Of a stretch of 64,000 bases of DNA, positions 8,692 through 17,275 are shown piece by piece. The stretch covers positions 62,001-126,000 of the forward strand of contig NZ_SNUQ01000001.1 in the NCBI RefSeq assembly GCF_012027555.1, given 5' to 3'. The translations under genes and the position numbers were made by a program. Source of the stretch: Thermococcus sp. CX2. GTDB lineage: Archaea; Methanobacteriota_B; Thermococci; Thermococcales; Thermococcaceae. The notes under the pieces are model-generated. The model had not been told where the DNA came from and ran no database searches. It was given only the letters and a program-made list of their open reading frames with translations. Numbering within the stretch: the stretch's first letter is position 1; every line of letters begins with the position of its first letter.

Positions 8692-10203
8692 TTAAGGGTT
8701 GAAGGGCTCTTTTATTTTCCACATCCCCAGCAGTCTGCCTGAACCCCACGTTGCCTGTACCTCGAAGACCACCACCATGTCGCGGTATATGTCTATGAGG
8801 TTGAAGGTGTTCCCGTAGGGGTTCCTGTGGAGCTCCCAGCTTACCGAGCCGGCGTTGACTATGGGTGTATTCTCCACCTTTATACCGAAGGAGTTGCCGC
8901 CGTGGCCAGTCAGAACGAGGTTGGCCTTTTCTCTTGTCAGCATCCTTAGCACGTCTCCGGCATCCTCTAGGAAGCCCATCTCTCTGCTCCGCGGAATGGG
9001 CACGATGTTGTGGTGCATAACCACCACCGTGAACGTCTCGCGGTACTCCTCAAGGTGTTTGGCTATAATCCTCTGTCCTATCCTTCCCACAACCCCGATC
9101 GGTGTCTCGTACTGGGCACTTATCACCGGAATAAAGGTGAATCTCCCGATTTCGAGGATCTTCGGGTCGCCGAAATACTCTCTGAAGAGGTCGTAGCCGA
9201 GATATGTTATGTCATTGTGGCCGGGAACGACGAGCTTCTGGGCTTTTATTTTCTCGTAGAACTCGTAGGCCTTTTCGTAGTACCTCTCTATCCCCATATC
9301 CACGATATCGCCGCAGTGGATCACCAGGTCTGGCTTTATGCGCTCGTTTATCGTTCTTATGGCGTTTTCGAGCACTTTTCTCCTGAAGTAAACCCTGTCC
9401 GAGACGTTGCTCTCACTGAGCTGGACTATCCTGAAAAGCCTTTTCTCCTTGGGGACGAAAATCTTTGGCCTTACAGGTTCGTGCTCTTTCTTTGCCTCCT
9501 CTCCGGTAACGCGCTTTATAGTAACCTCGATCCTTCCGTCATCGTGAAGGGTTATGATGTTGTAGCTGTTCACGTCACCCTTGCGCGTCTTCCTGCAGGA
9601 GGTGCAGCCCGCGTTGTCCACTACCATGTCCTCAACCCTGTAAACGTTGGGTACATGCTTGTGGCCGCACGTGTAGAGGCTGACCTCGTGCCTGAGCATT
9701 AAATCGAGGACGTCGCCGGCGTTGAAGAGCACGTTCCTCTCACGCCCTGTGTCGGGCAGAGGGACGATGTGGTGGTGGGCAGCAATGATTTTGAACTTCC
9801 TTTTGGAGTACTCCTCCAGCTTTGCTTTCAGCCACTTGAACTTATAGCCGCCGACCCTGCCGTCGCTCAAATCTGGAATCGTCGAGTCGACCCAGATAAC
9901 GACACCATTATCGAACTCAAAAACGCCGTTCAGAGGCCCAATGAACTTCTGGAAGAGCTCATAACCGACGTTTCTGACGTCGTGGTTTCCAGGGATGACG
10001 ACCAGAGGTTTCTGAATCTTCTTCAGTTCGTATGATGCCCGTTCATACTCCTCGCGCAGTCCCTGATTGGTGACGTCGCCCGTGTGGATCACGAAGTCGA
10101 AGTTTCCCCTGTTGATTTCGCTCACTATGAGGTCGTAGGCGTAGCCCTTGTATGCAGAGTCGCTGGTTATGTGCGTGTCGCTTATGTGGGCTATTCGAAT
10201 CAT
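8692..10203 (-). CDS. Tandem calcineurin-like phosphoesterase, second domain degenerate
   Basis: A 503-residue protein with two calcineurin-fold copies. Copy 1 (residues 1-235) has the full metal set: DTH, GD, GNHD, HHH and GHKH. Copy 2 (from about 255) keeps HCGDIV, MHHNIVP and GHGG but has LSESN where DxH is expected and PGHND in place of GNHD, so its metal site is altered. The segment VDNAGCTSCRKT between them holds two Cys. Substrate unknown; a nucleotide or phosphoester is likely. It overlaps no neighbour but sits 6 bp downstream of a CBS gene on the same strand. Confidence 0.87.
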   Translation of the reverse strand: MIRIAHISDTHITSDSAYKGYAYDLIVSEINRGNFDFVIHTGDVTNQGLREEYERASYELKKIQKPLVVIPGNHDVRNVGYELFQKFIGPLNGVFEFDNGVVIWVDSTIPDLSDGRVGGYKFKWLKAKLEEYSKRKFKIIAAHHHIVPLPDTGRERNVLFNAGDVLDLMLRHEVSLYTCGHKHVPNVYRVEDMVVDNAGCTSCRKTRKGDVNSYNIITLHDDGRIEVTIKRVTGEEAKKEHEPVRPKIFVPKEKRLFRIVQLSESNVSDRVYFRRKVLENAIRTINERIKPDLVIHCGDIVDMGIERYYEKAYEFYEKIKAQKLVVPGHNDITYLGYDLFREYFGDPKILEIGRFTFIPVISAQYETPIGVVGRIGQRIIAKHLEEYRETFTVVVMHHNIVPIPRSREMGFLEDAGDVLRMLTREKANLVLTGHGGNSFGIKVENTPIVNAGSVSWELHRNPYGNTFNLIDIYRDMVVVFEVQATWGSGRLLGMWKIKEPFNP

Positions 10204-10209
10204 CGCCCA

Positions 10210-10617
10210 TCACTCCGCGGCTATGGCAGTTTCGAGCTTTCTTCTGCTTGCGGTGAGAAGGTCGCTCAGGCTGAAGATGCCCACTATCTTGCCTTCCTCC
10301 TCGATGAGCATGTGCTTTATTCCCTTCTTGGCCATAAGATCGAGAACTTCCCTGAGCGGGGTGTTTGCGTCCACCGCTATGAGCTCGGGGCTCATTATAT
10401 CTTTCACCGGTGTCGTGTTCGGAAGGCCGGGAATCACAACGCGCCTTATTATATCGCTCTTGGTGAAGAAGCCGATGACCCGTCCCTCCTCCACTACCAC
10501 AAGGGAGCCGATGTCGAACTCGACCATCACTTCGCAGGCCCGCTTCACCGTATCGTCGGGCGCGACGCCGATGAGCTTTCTCGTCATGTAGACCTTAATC
10601 GGAGCCTTCCCCTCCAT
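10210..10617 (-). CDS. CBS-pair domain protein
   Basis: A 135-residue protein made of two CBS motifs (around MTRKLIGVAPDDTV and IMSPELIAVDANTP), each ending with the FTKSD or FSLSD strand. CBS pairs bind adenosyl ligands and usually act as energy or AdoMet sensors. The ATG at 10617 follows GGTGGTGAT; a TTG four codons upstream is less likely. It is probably co-transcribed with the tandem phosphoesterase, whose activity it might sense; this last point is inference. Confidence 0.88.
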   Translation of the reverse strand: MEGKAPIKVYMTRKLIGVAPDDTVKRACEVMVEFDIGSLVVVEEGRVIGFFTKSDIIRRVVIPGLPNTTPVKDIMSPELIAVDANTPLREVLDLMAKKGIKHMLIEEEGKIVGIFSLSDLLTASRRKLETAIAAE

Positions 10618-10662
10618 ATCACCACCCAAAAGAAAAGTGGGAGGACTTTCTATATAACCTTA

Positions 10663-11454
10663 TCACAGATGAACGGTCTCAACGCTGACATCCTCATGAG
10701 AAATCCGCAGGTAGAAGGCTGTCTCGTTGGGGATGACCTCGTATTCGGCTTCGTGATAGAGCTCCAGCGTTGAGGAAGCCACGGCAAATAGGTTCTCCTC
10801 CCTCAGAAGGAGGAGCTTGGAGTAGTCGAACCGCTCGGGCTTTTGGAGGAGTTTCTCGGCCATCTTAGCCGTTATAAATGCCGTAAACTCTCCCTCGGAG
10901 TTCTGGAACAGTGTCATCGTGTTGAAGACACTCTTAGTGGTCTCCTCGATTACGCGGTAGTGGACGAGAACATCCTCCAGTTTGGGACTCGGGAGCCTCC
11001 TGCAGAGGTACACGGCAAAGGTGTAGCTGTCGGAGGCGTTCCTCAGGTCTTTCTCGTCCAGCTCGGCGAGCTCGATTATCTTCTCCTTTTCGAGGTCTCC
11101 GTTGTGAAGTAGCCAGAAGCTGAAGCCCCGTCTCGTTGAGAAGGCGAAGGGCTGGACGTTGAAGAGGTTCTTAGCCCCCTGGCTGGCTGCCCTCGTGTGA
11201 ACCATCAGAACGGAGAAGCCCTCGAGGGCATCCTTTAGGGACGCGACGGCAGAAGAGTCCTCAAATATTGGCTTCATGCTCCTGTAGTGCCTCACGCTTC
11301 CGTCTCTCACCAGGACGTAGCCCCAACCGTCCCTGTGCTGTCTTCCATTTCCCCTACGCTCCTTATACGGGTCATTCTCCGAGGCTTTGACTATCGCATC
11401 GACGAGGGGTTTGATCTTCTTCCCGTCTCCAGCTGCAAACAGTATGCGGCACAT
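10663..11454 (-). CDS. Class II glutamine amidotransferase-domain protein
   Basis: A 263-residue Ntn-hydrolase of the YafJ/DUG3-like GATase II group. The start MCRILF places Cys2 as the catalytic nucleophile after Met removal, which is why this ATG (after GGTGAGC) was chosen over one four codons upstream. HRDGWGY, MVHTRAAS and WLLHNGDL are the glutaminase motifs. No acceptor-synthase domain is present, so the partner or substrate is unknown; small gamma-glutamyl amides are possible. Divergent from the DUF364 gene with about 67 bp between the starts. Confidence 0.85.
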   Translation of the reverse strand: MCRILFAAGDGKKIKPLVDAIVKASENDPYKERRGNGRQHRDGWGYVLVRDGSVRHYRSMKPIFEDSSAVASLKDALEGFSVLMVHTRAASQGAKNLFNVQPFAFSTRRGFSFWLLHNGDLEKEKIIELAELDEKDLRNASDSYTFAVYLCRRLPSPKLEDVLVHYRVIEETTKSVFNTMTLFQNSEGEFTAFITAKMAEKLLQKPERFDYSKLLLLREENLFAVASSTLELYHEAEYEVIPNETAFYLRISHEDVSVETVHL

Positions 11455-11521
11455 TCTGCTCACCACACTGAGTTCCCCCAGAACCCCAAAAGCTTTTAGG
11501 TCTCAAAGTGTAGAGGTTTCC

Positions 11522-12268
11522 ATGCTGCTGAGGGAAATAAAGAGGAAAGCTCTTAAGCTGGTGGAGGAAGACTTCAGAATCATCGACTTCTCCTTCGCCC
11601 TGCCATACACCTACGTCCTCATAGAGGGAGAGCGCGGAAGGGCCCTCGGTGTGGCAATGACCCTCCCCGAGGAAGTGGGCACCTACAGGACTTCGATTGA
11701 GGAGCCTTCTCTAGAGGTTTTCATCGAAAAGGCGGACAGCCTCAACGTCATCGAGCGAACGCTTGCCCTGGCGGCGATAAACGCGGTTTCTCAATACTAC
11801 ATCGACGTCTCAAATGCGCCGAACTTGGACGTGGTCGAGCTTCTGGATGAGAGCTTTGAAAAGGTCGCCGTCATCGGCAACATGCCTCCCGTGGTGAGGA
11901 CTATCCGCGAGAGGGGCTTTGATGTTTATGTCTTCGAGCGGAATCCGAAGCTCTGGGACAGGAACACTCTCAGCGATGCCCTCGAGTACTGGCTTCTGCC
12001 AGAGGTCGACGCGGTGATAGCGAGCGGTTCAGCCATCCTGAACGGGACCCTTGAGATGATGCTCGACAGGGCAAAGCGGGCTAGGCTTTTCGTCCTCACG
12101 GGACCGACTGCCCAGCTCCTGCCAGAGTTCCTCAGGGGAAGTGGAGTTACTCATCTAGCCGCCATGAAAGTTATGGACATCGATATGGCCTTGATGAAGC
12201 TCAAGCTTGGTTCCTTCAGGGGTTTTGAGGCGGGTAGCAGGAAGTACATCATTCGGGTCGGTGGGTGA
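11522..12268 (+). CDS. DUF4213/DUF364 putative metal-chelation protein
   Basis: A 248-residue protein. The N-terminal third is DUF4213-like and the C-terminal part is a Rossmann-like DUF364 domain (KVAVIGNMPP; ASGSAILNGTLE; LTGPTAQLLPEF). The family is tied by genome context to heavy-metal chelation or transport, but no reaction is proven. The ATG at 11522 was used; the open frame reaches further up but overlaps the divergent GATase gene. It is followed after 1 bp by the HsdR-N-like gene. Confidence 0.8.
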   Translation: MLLREIKRKALKLVEEDFRIIDFSFALPYTYVLIEGERGRALGVAMTLPEEVGTYRTSIEEPSLEVFIEKADSLNVIERTLALAAINAVSQYYIDVSNAPNLDVVELLDESFEKVAVIGNMPPVVRTIRERGFDVYVFERNPKLWDRNTLSDALEYWLLPEVDAVIASGSAILNGTLEMMLDRAKRARLFVLTGPTAQLLPEFLRGSGVTHLAAMKVMDIDMALMKLKLGSFRGFEAGSRKYIIRVGG

Positions 12269-12269
12269 T

Positions 12270-13142
12270 ATGGAAGAGCTTAGAAAAGCCATTATCAGCG
12301 TTGCTAAGAAGGTGCGCGCTCACAGATCTCTCTACGAGAAGAACGAAGAGGCTGTAAAGCAGCATCTAATCGGGGAGATATTTCAGGCCCTTGGCTGGGA
12401 CTGGAACAACCCCGAGGAAGTTAGACCGGAGGAGAGGACCGAGGACGGAAGGGCCGATTATGCCCTCATCCTCGATGGTAACGTCTTCGCCTACGTTGAG
12501 GCCAAGAACCTCGGTGTGAACATCCTCAAGAATGATAAGCCGCTCAGACAGCTCGGTCGCTACTGCTTCAACTCGGGCGTGAGGTATGGCATACTGACGA
12601 ACGGGGCCGTTTGGATAGCCCTAAAGGCCTTTGAGGAAGGCTCGAGGCTGAGCGATAGGGTTCTTCTTATCACCAACATCGAGGAGGAGCCCCTGAACAA
12701 GGTTGTTCTCAAGCTCTCTCTTCTGTCGAAGTCCCGTATCAGGGACATTGAAAGGCTGGCATCGCTCCTTAAAGCCCTCGAGCTGAGCTTTGCAGGATTG
12801 AGGAAAGAGGGCTATTCGGAAGAGATGCTCATCGAGTATTTAACTTCCAAGGGAGGTACGAACCTCGTTCCCGTCGAGGATCTTACCGGGACGGAGGCGC
12901 CCAAGGCAGCTTACGTTTATGACAACGGCTGGAAGCTCCTCCCACTGCCCGAGAGGAGCATTAAAGGCGTCCTGCTCGCGGTCCTGCTCTACATGGAAAA
13001 GAACTCCCATGGCCCCCAGAGGGAAGAAATCAGGAAAGCCTACGAACACATAAGGGCGATGACAATAAGCCCCAGAACCGCCCTTGAAATTCTGAAGAAG
13101 CTCGAGGAGGAAGAAAAGCTAAGGATTTCCGTAGAGCTTTAG
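12270..13142 (+). CDS. HsdR N-terminal-like PD-(D/E)XK protein
   Basis: A 290-residue protein. Residues 30-130 have the type I restriction R-subunit N-domain pattern: RADYAL, then YVEAK (E-x-K), then QLGRYCFNSGVRYGILTNG. This is a PD-(D/E)XK nuclease core without helicase. The C-terminal 100 residues are helical and may be a winged helix. The start is the ATG after GGGTGAT, directly behind the DUF364 stop. No methylase or specificity subunit is adjacent, so restriction is unlikely; DNA or RNA processing is more probable. Confidence 0.8.
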   Translation: MEELRKAIISVAKKVRAHRSLYEKNEEAVKQHLIGEIFQALGWDWNNPEEVRPEERTEDGRADYALILDGNVFAYVEAKNLGVNILKNDKPLRQLGRYCFNSGVRYGILTNGAVWIALKAFEEGSRLSDRVLLITNIEEEPLNKVVLKLSLLSKSRIRDIERLASLLKALELSFAGLRKEGYSEEMLIEYLTSKGGTNLVPVEDLTGTEAPKAAYVYDNGWKLLPLPERSIKGVLLAVLLYMEKNSHGPQREEIRKAYEHIRAMTISPRTALEILKKLEEEEKLRISVEL

Positions 13143-14131
13143 ACGATCTTCCAGAGCTCGTCGCTCTCCGGCCTCTCAAGGGGCCTTTCCCTTCCGTTCT
13201 CAACTATTACCCTTGAGTCTTTGTCTTCCAGGAACTCCCCGATTACCGAGGCGTTTATGCCCTTCCCCTTGAGGGCGGAGATTATACCCTCGGCCTTTTC
13301 TTTGGGAGCGGCTATCATAAGCGCACCTGAGCTGATGAGGGCGAGCGGATTGAGGTCGTAAAACTCACAGATTTTCAGCGTTTCTTCCCTTATCGGGATC
13401 TTCTCTGCGTAAACGCGGAAGCCAAGTTCGGCAGCGTCTGCCATCTCGTGGAGGCCGTTGGTTATTCCGCCCTCGGTGGGGTCGTGCATTGCATCAACGC
13501 CGACCTCGTTGGCCGTGAGGGCGTCCTCAACGACGCTTATCATCGAGATGAAGGACTTGGCCCTCTCGACGAACTCTCTCCCGAAGACCTTTACCAGTTC
13601 CTCCTCACGCTCGCTCGCTATGATGGAGGTGCCCTCCAAACCAGCCCACTTGGTGAGGATTATGGCATCGTCTGGTTTGGCACCGTTTGAGGTTACGAGC
13701 TTCTCCTTCGAAACCTCCCCAAGCATGGTGCCGACCACTATCGGCCTGTGGAGGCCCGGAGTGACCTCCGTGTGGCCGCCGACTATCGCCACGCCAAGCT
13801 TTTCGGCGCTCTCGTGGAGCTCGTTCATAATCTTGGCGAGCAAGGCCTCGTCGGCATTTTCGGGGAGGAGGATAGAAACTAAAAACCACTTGGGCTTGGC
13901 GCCGAAGGTCGCAACGTCGTTCGCGTTGATGTGAACCGCATAGAAGCCTATTCTCTCCTCGGCCCCGGTTATCGGGTCAGTGGAGGCAACCAAAACGGAA
14001 GAACCGAAATCGATTGCAGTGGCATCTACCCCGAGGTCTGATTTAATTATAACCCTCTCGCCTGGGGCTCCCAGGCGGTTGAACACTATCTCCCTGAGTT
14101 TTTCTGGGGGAATTTTGCCTGGCGGCAGCAT
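13139..14131 (-). CDS. AIR synthase-related (HypE/PurM-like) ATP-binding protein
   Basis: A 330-residue PurM-fold protein: GVDATAIDFGSSVLVASTDPITG near the N-terminus, HINANDVATFGAKP, GGHTEVTPG and DPTEGGITNGLHE. It resembles HypE and SelD/ThiL relatives. HypE ends in a catalytic Cys, whereas this protein ends DELWKIV, so it is not a standard hydrogenase maturase. It overlaps the convergent HsdR-N gene by 4 bp. Substrate unknown. Confidence 0.83.
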   Translation of the reverse strand: MLPPGKIPPEKLREIVFNRLGAPGERVIIKSDLGVDATAIDFGSSVLVASTDPITGAEERIGFYAVHINANDVATFGAKPKWFLVSILLPENADEALLAKIMNELHESAEKLGVAIVGGHTEVTPGLHRPIVVGTMLGEVSKEKLVTSNGAKPDDAIILTKWAGLEGTSIIASEREEELVKVFGREFVERAKSFISMISVVEDALTANEVGVDAMHDPTEGGITNGLHEMADAAELGFRVYAEKIPIREETLKICEFYDLNPLALISSGALMIAAPKEKAEGIISALKGKGINASVIGEFLEDKDSRVIVENGRERPLERPESDELWKIV

Positions 14132-14132
14132 T

Positions 14133-14333
14133 TCAGACTTCCTCGAGCTTCTTCTTGACTTCCTCGGTGTGTCTCTTGGTCTCCTCCAGAGTGTTCCGCA
14201 GGTTTGCCAGCTCGAGCTTCAGCTCACCCAGCGTCTTGTTCATCTGGTAAAAGGCGAAGACCATTATCGCTATCAGGATCAGCCCGAGGGTTATAGATAT
14301 CCATCCGCTCGGAGTCGAGCTGTACGGCATCAT
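14133..14333 (-). CDS. Small membrane protein with coiled-coil tail
   Basis: A 66-residue protein with one transmembrane segment (about residues 12-30), then a charged heptad-like coil ending EEVKKKLEEV. The start ATG overlaps the stop of the upstream HTH gene by one base, and GGAGGT lies in that gene's last codons. A similar protein occurs at 18714-18938 with the same layout and the same EV-x-K-x-LEEV ending, so the two look paralogous. A membrane scaffold or partner role is a guess. Confidence 0.78.
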   Translation of the reverse strand: MMPYSSTPSGWISITLGLILIAIMVFAFYQMNKTLGELKLELANLRNTLEETKRHTEEVKKKLEEV

Positions 14334-14629
14334 CACACCTCCTTCAGGTTTTTCACAATCTCGTTATCGATTATGAGCTTGAAGGGTTTTGCTTTGTAAT
14401 ACTTCTTTGCCCTTGGGTCGTTCGGCTCCAGGCGGAGCTCGCTCTCAACGAGGTTGGCCTTCTCCAGCTTCTTAAGATGGAGATAAAGCAGCTGACGAGA
14501 AATCCCTAAGGTCTTGGCGAGCTCGTAAACGTACCACTCCTTCTCGCAGAGCATCTTGAGTATCTTCACCCTGATTGGAGAACTCAGGGCTTCCGCGATC
14601 ACTGCCAGCTCTTGGATGCTCTCGACCAT
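14333..14629 (-). CDS. ArsR-like winged-helix transcription regulator
   Basis: A 98-residue wHTH protein. ALSSPIRVKILKMLCEKE begins helix 1-2, and TLGISRQLLYLHLKKLEKANLV is the recognition helix region. The C-terminal 30 residues are basic and likely the wing. It has no Cys pair for metal sensing. It heads a two-gene unit with the small membrane protein. A TTACATA motif lies between its TATA-like tract and coding start and recurs in two nearby promoters, so it may control itself and those genes. Confidence 0.87.
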   Translation of the reverse strand: MVESIQELAVIAEALSSPIRVKILKMLCEKEWYVYELAKTLGISRQLLYLHLKKLEKANLVESELRLEPNDPRAKKYYKAKPFKLIIDNEIVKNLKEV

Positions 14630-14667
14630 TTTTCATCACGCCTGGCCTTCCATAGGACAGGAAGTCC

Positions 14668-14681
14668 TTACATAAGTTGGG
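14668..14681 (-). promoter_or_regulatory. TTACATA operator-like site, HTH promoter
   Basis: The plus strand reads TTACATAAGTTGGG here. On the minus strand it lies directly downstream of a T/A-rich TATA-like tract (14684-14696) that would serve the ArsR-like gene. It is the same motif, in the same place, as at 16102 and 19773-19798. Confidence 0.5.
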
Positions 14682-14706
14682 AAAGAAAAATAAAAAGCTT
14701 TCGAAA

Positions 14707-14892
14707 TCAGCGCTTCAGGAGGGCGTAAAGCAACGCCCCCAGCAGGAGGAGGGGCAGGAACAGGAACGCTAAGCGCGCAAATATGAAAAATATTGCAAAT
14801 ATTCCAAAGCCCCACCACATCCAGCCAAAGCCCCATCCCCGCCTTCCAAACATGGGGCCCCTCATTATCGGTCCTCCAAATCCCCTCGGCAT
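14707..14892 (-). CDS. Small Gly/Arg/Trp-rich membrane protein
   Basis: A 61-residue protein. A Gly, Arg and Trp-rich head (residues 1-28) is followed by a long very hydrophobic stretch rich in Phe, Ile and Leu, and an LLKR end. It looks like a SHOCT/YrvL-type tiny membrane protein, but no family is certain. The ATG at 14892 was chosen because GGAGG ends about 7 bases before it; the open frame extends 8 codons further. It begins 2 bp after the stop of the upstream gene, so co-expression is likely. Confidence 0.7.
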   Translation of the reverse strand: MPRGFGGPIMRGPMFGRRGWGFGWMWWGFGIFAIFFIFARLAFLFLPLLLLGALLYALLKR

Positions 14893-14894
14893 TT

Positions 14895-15197
14895 TCATCC
14901 CTCCAGATAGAGCCATCCAACGATTGTTTCGCCGCAGTCGAGCGTTACTTTGACCCCAAACGGAGTCTGGTAGGCGCTTCCAATGGTGAGCTTTTCAATG
15001 GAGCACCCACCTACGACCTTTCCGATGTAGTTTCCGTACTCATCGAGCAGTTTCATCACGGTTCCCCTTGAGGTCTCGTACATCTCGACCCTCACGCGCC
15101 TGAGCAGCTTTAGAGCGTCGTCCTTAACTTCCTCCACATCTATCTCCTCAACCGGGAACTCCCCGAACTCAACGAAGTGCCAAACTTTGGCCTCCAT
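14895..15197 (-). CDS. Conserved protein of unknown function, one central Cys and one late Cys
   Basis: A 100-residue soluble protein, beta-rich after an acidic helical first half (EEIDVEEVKDDALKLLRRV). Cys occurs in VGGCSIEK and LDCGET. The start was placed at MEAKVWHF because GGAGGTTTAGAT precedes it; the longer open frame enters the upstream DUF2202 gene. It probably belongs to one transcript with the DUF2202 gene above and the tiny membrane protein below. No function is recognised. Confidence 0.72.
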   Translation of the reverse strand: MEAKVWHFVEFGEFPVEEIDVEEVKDDALKLLRRVRVEMYETSRGTVMKLLDEYGNYIGKVVGGCSIEKLTIGSAYQTPFGVKVTLDCGETIVGWLYLEG

Positions 15198-15238
15198 ATC
15201 TAAACCTCCGATTCGATTATAAAAAAAGAAGGAAAGCT

Positions 15239-16069
15239 TCAGATGGCGAAGCCCATCCTGTGGGCAAAGCCCCCCATCCAGTTCCAAGTGTTCCTGAAGG
15301 TGTTGATGATGCCGTCAATTATTCCAGTATCCTGAACCGGCTCCTGCGCGGCGCTTTCCCACATTCCGTGGCCCCTGACAACGTCGCCCATCGGGTTGCC
15401 AAAGCCGTGGCTGTTTGCCGAGCTGATGACCTCCTTGTAGTAGTCCTCGCTGACCACCTGCGGCTCGTATGTTACCCCGTAGTTCGCGAGCACGCTCACG
15501 AAGCCCCTGAGGTGGTTCTCGCTACCTGCCTTGAGGCTCTCGTAGACCTGGATTATGTCTGCGTTGTCGGTCTTCGCAGTCCACTCCTCCAGGTCAGCTA
15601 TGTCGGTCTCCTCTATCAATGCCCCCACCTTGAGGGCGTCGATGAGGCTCTGGCTGCCCATCTCGACGAGCTGGTCGTAGAGGGCCTGAAGCTCCGGGTT
15701 CGTGAAGACGCCTATTTCGTCGGTGGCCGGGTCGGTAAGGTTGTACTTCTCTATCAGGGCAAGCACGGTGTCAGTGTGCGTCTGCTCGCTCTGGGCTATG
15801 TTGTAGAATATTGGCAGTCCATACATCTCATAGAACGTCAGGTAGACGTCCCTGGCGAGCTTCTCCTCTTCTCTCATCCAAAGTAGGCCGTCTATTTCCT
15901 CCTGGCTCAGGTCAGCGTAGTAAGTGGTGAGTGTGCTGTCCACGAGGGGCGCGGTCTCTTGGACCGGCATCCTTGGACCGGCCCAGCTCGGCATTGCCGC
16001 GACCGCTCCAAAGGTCATTCCAACCAGCAGGGCGAGGAGCCCAACTCCAAACAACTTCATATTTCTCAT
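15239..16069 (-). CDS. Secreted DUF2202 ferritin-like protein
   Basis: A 276-residue protein with a cleavable-type signal (MRNMKLFGVGLLALLVGMTFGAV region ending near AMPSWA). The mature part is a DUF2202 four-helix bundle: LLWMREEEKLARDVYLTFYE holds the ExxxxxD ligand helix and SEQTHTDTVLALIEKY another; ENHLRGF supplies a late His. Such bundles bind a di-metal centre and are linked to oxidative or metal stress, here outside the membrane. GGAGGGGG precedes the chosen ATG. Its promoter carries the TTACATA motif. Confidence 0.85.
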   Translation of the reverse strand: MRNMKLFGVGLLALLVGMTFGAVAAMPSWAGPRMPVQETAPLVDSTLTTYYADLSQEEIDGLLWMREEEKLARDVYLTFYEMYGLPIFYNIAQSEQTHTDTVLALIEKYNLTDPATDEIGVFTNPELQALYDQLVEMGSQSLIDALKVGALIEETDIADLEEWTAKTDNADIIQVYESLKAGSENHLRGFVSVLANYGVTYEPQVVSEDYYKEVISSANSHGFGNPMGDVVRGHGMWESAAQEPVQDTGIIDGIINTFRNTWNWMGGFAHRMGFAI

Positions 16070-16101
16070 GTTCTCAGCCCCCTCCATGTGTAAGTCTAAT
16101 A

Positions 16102-16127
16102 TTACATATGTTGGGGACTTTATAAAG
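16102..16127 (-). promoter_or_regulatory. DUF2202 promoter: TATA/BRE plus TTACATATG site
   Basis: On the minus strand CTTTATAAAG (16118-16127) is a strong TATA box preceded by a GAAA-type BRE. TTACATATGTTGGGG on the plus strand at 16102-16116 lies at the expected transcription start. This placement suits a repressor site. A separate TATA-like GTTAAAAAC near 16145 serves the divergent transporter gene, which may be leaderless. Confidence 0.55.
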
Positions 16128-16174
16128 TTTTCGGTATAGATACAGTTAAAAACGTAGCCTTGGGCCCATACATC

Positions 16175-17218
16175 ATGCGGCTCAAGCTGAAGAAAATACT
16201 CATCGAGGAGTGGTTGTTTTCTCTCTCGGTCTCTGGCCTAGTCCTGACTTCCTTTGTGGCACAGAGAATCCCCCACTACTCCACCGACGACTTTCAGGTT
16301 GTCTTCACACTCTTCGTGTTCCTGGTCATTGTCAACGGCCTACAGCGCGAGAACGTCCTCAGGTTCTTGGCGGCCAACTTTCAGGGGAACTGGGGGGCGG
16401 TTAAGCTCGTTGCAATAACCGGGATTCTCTCGATTTTTGTCACCAACGATGTCGCCCTAATAACGATGGTTCCACTTACTCTTGCCATAGACTTCGAAGA
16501 CGCCGCCCTAGTTGTTATTTTGGAGACGCTAATGGCTAACGCCGTCTCAGCTTTGACGCCCTTTGGCAATCCCCAGAACCTCTTTATCTACTACCACTAC
16601 AACGTTTCACCCGCCGATTTCGTCCACACTATACTCCCCTTCGTCTTGGTGACGTCTCTTGTTATACTCCTCCTGAGTCTTAGGGTGAGGGCCACTCCTG
16701 AGGTTGAGTTCCCTGGGAAGCCGTCTCGGGAGGGATGGATATACGTGGGGATGTTTTTCCTGTTCATAGCTGCAGTCTTGAAGATCGTCCCCCTGTGGGT
16801 CGGCGTTATAGTTTTGGGCTACGCCCTCCTTTTCGATAGGAGGAGCCTCAGGGTAGATTACTTCCTTCTCGGCACTTTTCTGGCGTTCTTCGGCTTCACG
16901 GACAACGTCTCCCACCTTCTGAGATTTGAGCTGGAGTCCTCTCACCAAACATTCTTCACTGCCGCATTCCTCAGTCAGATAATGAGCAACGTCCCCTCAG
17001 CACTGCTCATTGCTGACTTCACGTCCGATTGGAAAGCCCTCCTCTGGGGAGTGAATGTCGGTGGATTCGGAACGCTTATCGCTTCACTTGCAAACCTAAT
17101 CTCCTACCGCATATACTCATCCCACAGAAATAAAGAAAGGAAATATCTGATACGGTTCCATCTCTACAGCTTTTCATTGTTCCTGCTGGGGATCATCCTG
17201 TATCTAGTTATTGAATAG
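16175..17218 (+). CDS. ArsB/NhaD/SLC13-like membrane transporter
   Basis: A 347-residue protein with about ten hydrophobic segments. Two re-entrant-like motifs are typical of the ion-transporter superfamily: VTNDVALITMVPLTLAI in the first half and MSNVPSALLIADF in the second, followed by GVNVGGFGTLIASLANLIS. It is shorter than most citrate or Na/H members (about 400). The transported ion is not clear; arsenite, sulfate-like anions or Na+/H+ are all possible. The ATG at 16175 was preferred to an upstream TTG. Confidence 0.8.
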   Translation: MRLKLKKILIEEWLFSLSVSGLVLTSFVAQRIPHYSTDDFQVVFTLFVFLVIVNGLQRENVLRFLAANFQGNWGAVKLVAITGILSIFVTNDVALITMVPLTLAIDFEDAALVVILETLMANAVSALTPFGNPQNLFIYYHYNVSPADFVHTILPFVLVTSLVILLLSLRVRATPEVEFPGKPSREGWIYVGMFFLFIAAVLKIVPLWVGVIVLGYALLFDRRSLRVDYFLLGTFLAFFGFTDNVSHLLRFELESSHQTFFTAAFLSQIMSNVPSALLIADFTSDWKALLWGVNVGGFGTLIASLANLISYRIYSSHRNKERKYLIRFHLYSFSLFLLGIILYLVIE

Positions 17219-17275
17219 CAGAATCTGGCTACCTGATGACAGCAAGTAAAAAAGGATCAAAAACAAAATTAAACG

